Assembly: GCA_009773755.1 (NCBI GenBank)
Contig: WSZJ01000009.1
Location: 1 to 41,010 of the forward strand
Source: Planctomycetota bacterium
Lineage (GTDB): Bacteria; Planctomycetota; MHYJ01; WSZJ01
Reading direction: 5' to 3'
Length of the DNA stretch: 41,010 nucleotides
Shown here one piece after another: positions 40,505 through 41,010 of the stretch. Numbering within the stretch: position 1 is the first letter of the stretch; the number at the start of each line of letters is the position of its first letter. A program made the translations under genes and the position numbers. The notes beneath the pieces were generated by a model. It was not told the DNA's origin. It was given only the letters and a program-made list of their open reading frames with translations, and did no database searches.

Positions 40505-41010
40505 TCAATGCTCCTTCGTGCGCGCCCTCCGTTTCAGGACCTCCATCACCCGCGGGTCGGTCGACGTGCAGTCGGTCCGCCGCGGTTTCAGCCCGGCGTC
40601 AAACAGCGCTTTCACGACGCCCGCGTAGTCCGCGCCCGGCCGGCGGATGTTGTCCGCGCCGTGAAGCGCCCAGCCGAGCGCGTCGCCGTCGAACGTCGGG
40701 TCGCGCTTCGTGAGGTCCGGCTTGTGCTTGAGGATCACGCACACGATGTCGAGGTAACCCTGCATCGCGGCGTGTTGAAGCGCCGTGCCTGTGAAATCGC
40801 CCTGGATGTCGAGGGGGAAGCCGGCAGCGAGGCAGGCCTTCACGGTTTCGAGGCGCCCGTCAGAGGCGGCGTCGGGGAAGAGGCGGAGATCGTCGGGGCC
40901 GAGCGTCGCGAGAGCGCTCGAGAGATGGCCTGCCACGTCGACGTCGCCGCGCCCGCAGGCCGCGAGGAGCGCGTCGCCGTCGGAGAGCGGCTCCGTCTTC
41001 GCTCCATGCG
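40505..41010 (-). CDS. Ankyrin-repeat protein, truncated by the window end
   Basis: The frame stays open to the window edge. The visible part ends in a KRRARTKEH tail and has ankyrin units: GDALLAACGRGDVDVAGHLS at the edge, ASDGRLETVKACLAAGFPLD, TALQHAAMQGYLDIVCVILK and GVVKALFDAGLKPRRTDC. A GTG at 40936 could be read as a start, but the in-frame residues upstream of it complete an ankyrin repeat, so the gene continues outside. It is probably a protein-binding protein of unknown partner. It converges with the sigma gene, with 9 bp between the stops. Confidence 0.75.
   Translation of the reverse strand, partial: HGAKTEPLSDGDALLAACGRGDVDVAGHLSSALATLGPDDLRLFPDAASDGRLETVKACLAAGFPLDIQGDFTGTALQHAAMQGYLDIVCVILKHKPDLTKRDPTFDGDALGWALHGADNIRRPGADYAGVVKALFDAGLKPRRTDCTSTDPRVMEVLKRRARTKEH

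Overview
This is a GC-rich, gene-dense bacterial chromosome segment with no rRNA, tRNA, CRISPR array or transposase that I can see. Its content points to a member of the Planctomycetota or a close relative. The evidence is a cluster of secreted DUF1570-like metallopeptidases, an ECF sigma factor of the type starting PETHWSVI next to a Ser/Thr kinase with TPR repeats, a RuBisCO-like protein, a class III cyclase fused to an AAA ATPase and TPRs, and many secreted proteins of unknown function. The phylum is inferred, not proven.

Left part (1-13.8 kb), mostly minus strand: a HEAT-like protein, a DUF1802 protein, a 1317-residue secreted modular protein, a Ski2-like RNA helicase, a secreted protein paired with a beta-lactamase-fold serine hydrolase, a membrane M48 metallopeptidase, the sulfur transferase LarE and a small membrane protein. 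Middle (14.0-20.9 kb), plus strand: five tandem paralogous secreted putative zinc peptidases. The second has lost two of its three zinc ligands. The fourth carries a 141-bp palindromic repeat inserted in frame in its signal-peptide region. Then, minus strand (20.9-24.9 kb): a SigK/RskA-type sigma and anti-sigma pair, a RuBisCO-like protein coupled to YjbQ, and a secreted HEAT-like protein.

Right part: an AIM24 protein, an ARPP-1 (DUF6569) lipoprotein, ClpC, a small lipoprotein, a tandem universal stress protein, a thioesterase, Aat transferase and the 1388-residue cyclase/ATPase/TPR regulator. Last come a Ser/Thr kinase and, divergent from it, a compact antitoxin-Doc-ECF sigma operon with a clear promoter and a candidate operator. 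An ankyrin-repeat gene is cut by the window end.

The most unusual feature is the set of palindromic and short-period (7 or 9 bp) repeats that fill most gaps between co-directional genes. They have unrelated sequences but share a design: perfect inverted arms of 19-27 bp and/or heptamer arrays. In places they have been recruited into coding sequence, at the C-terminus of LarE and the N-terminus of the fourth metallopeptidase paralog.
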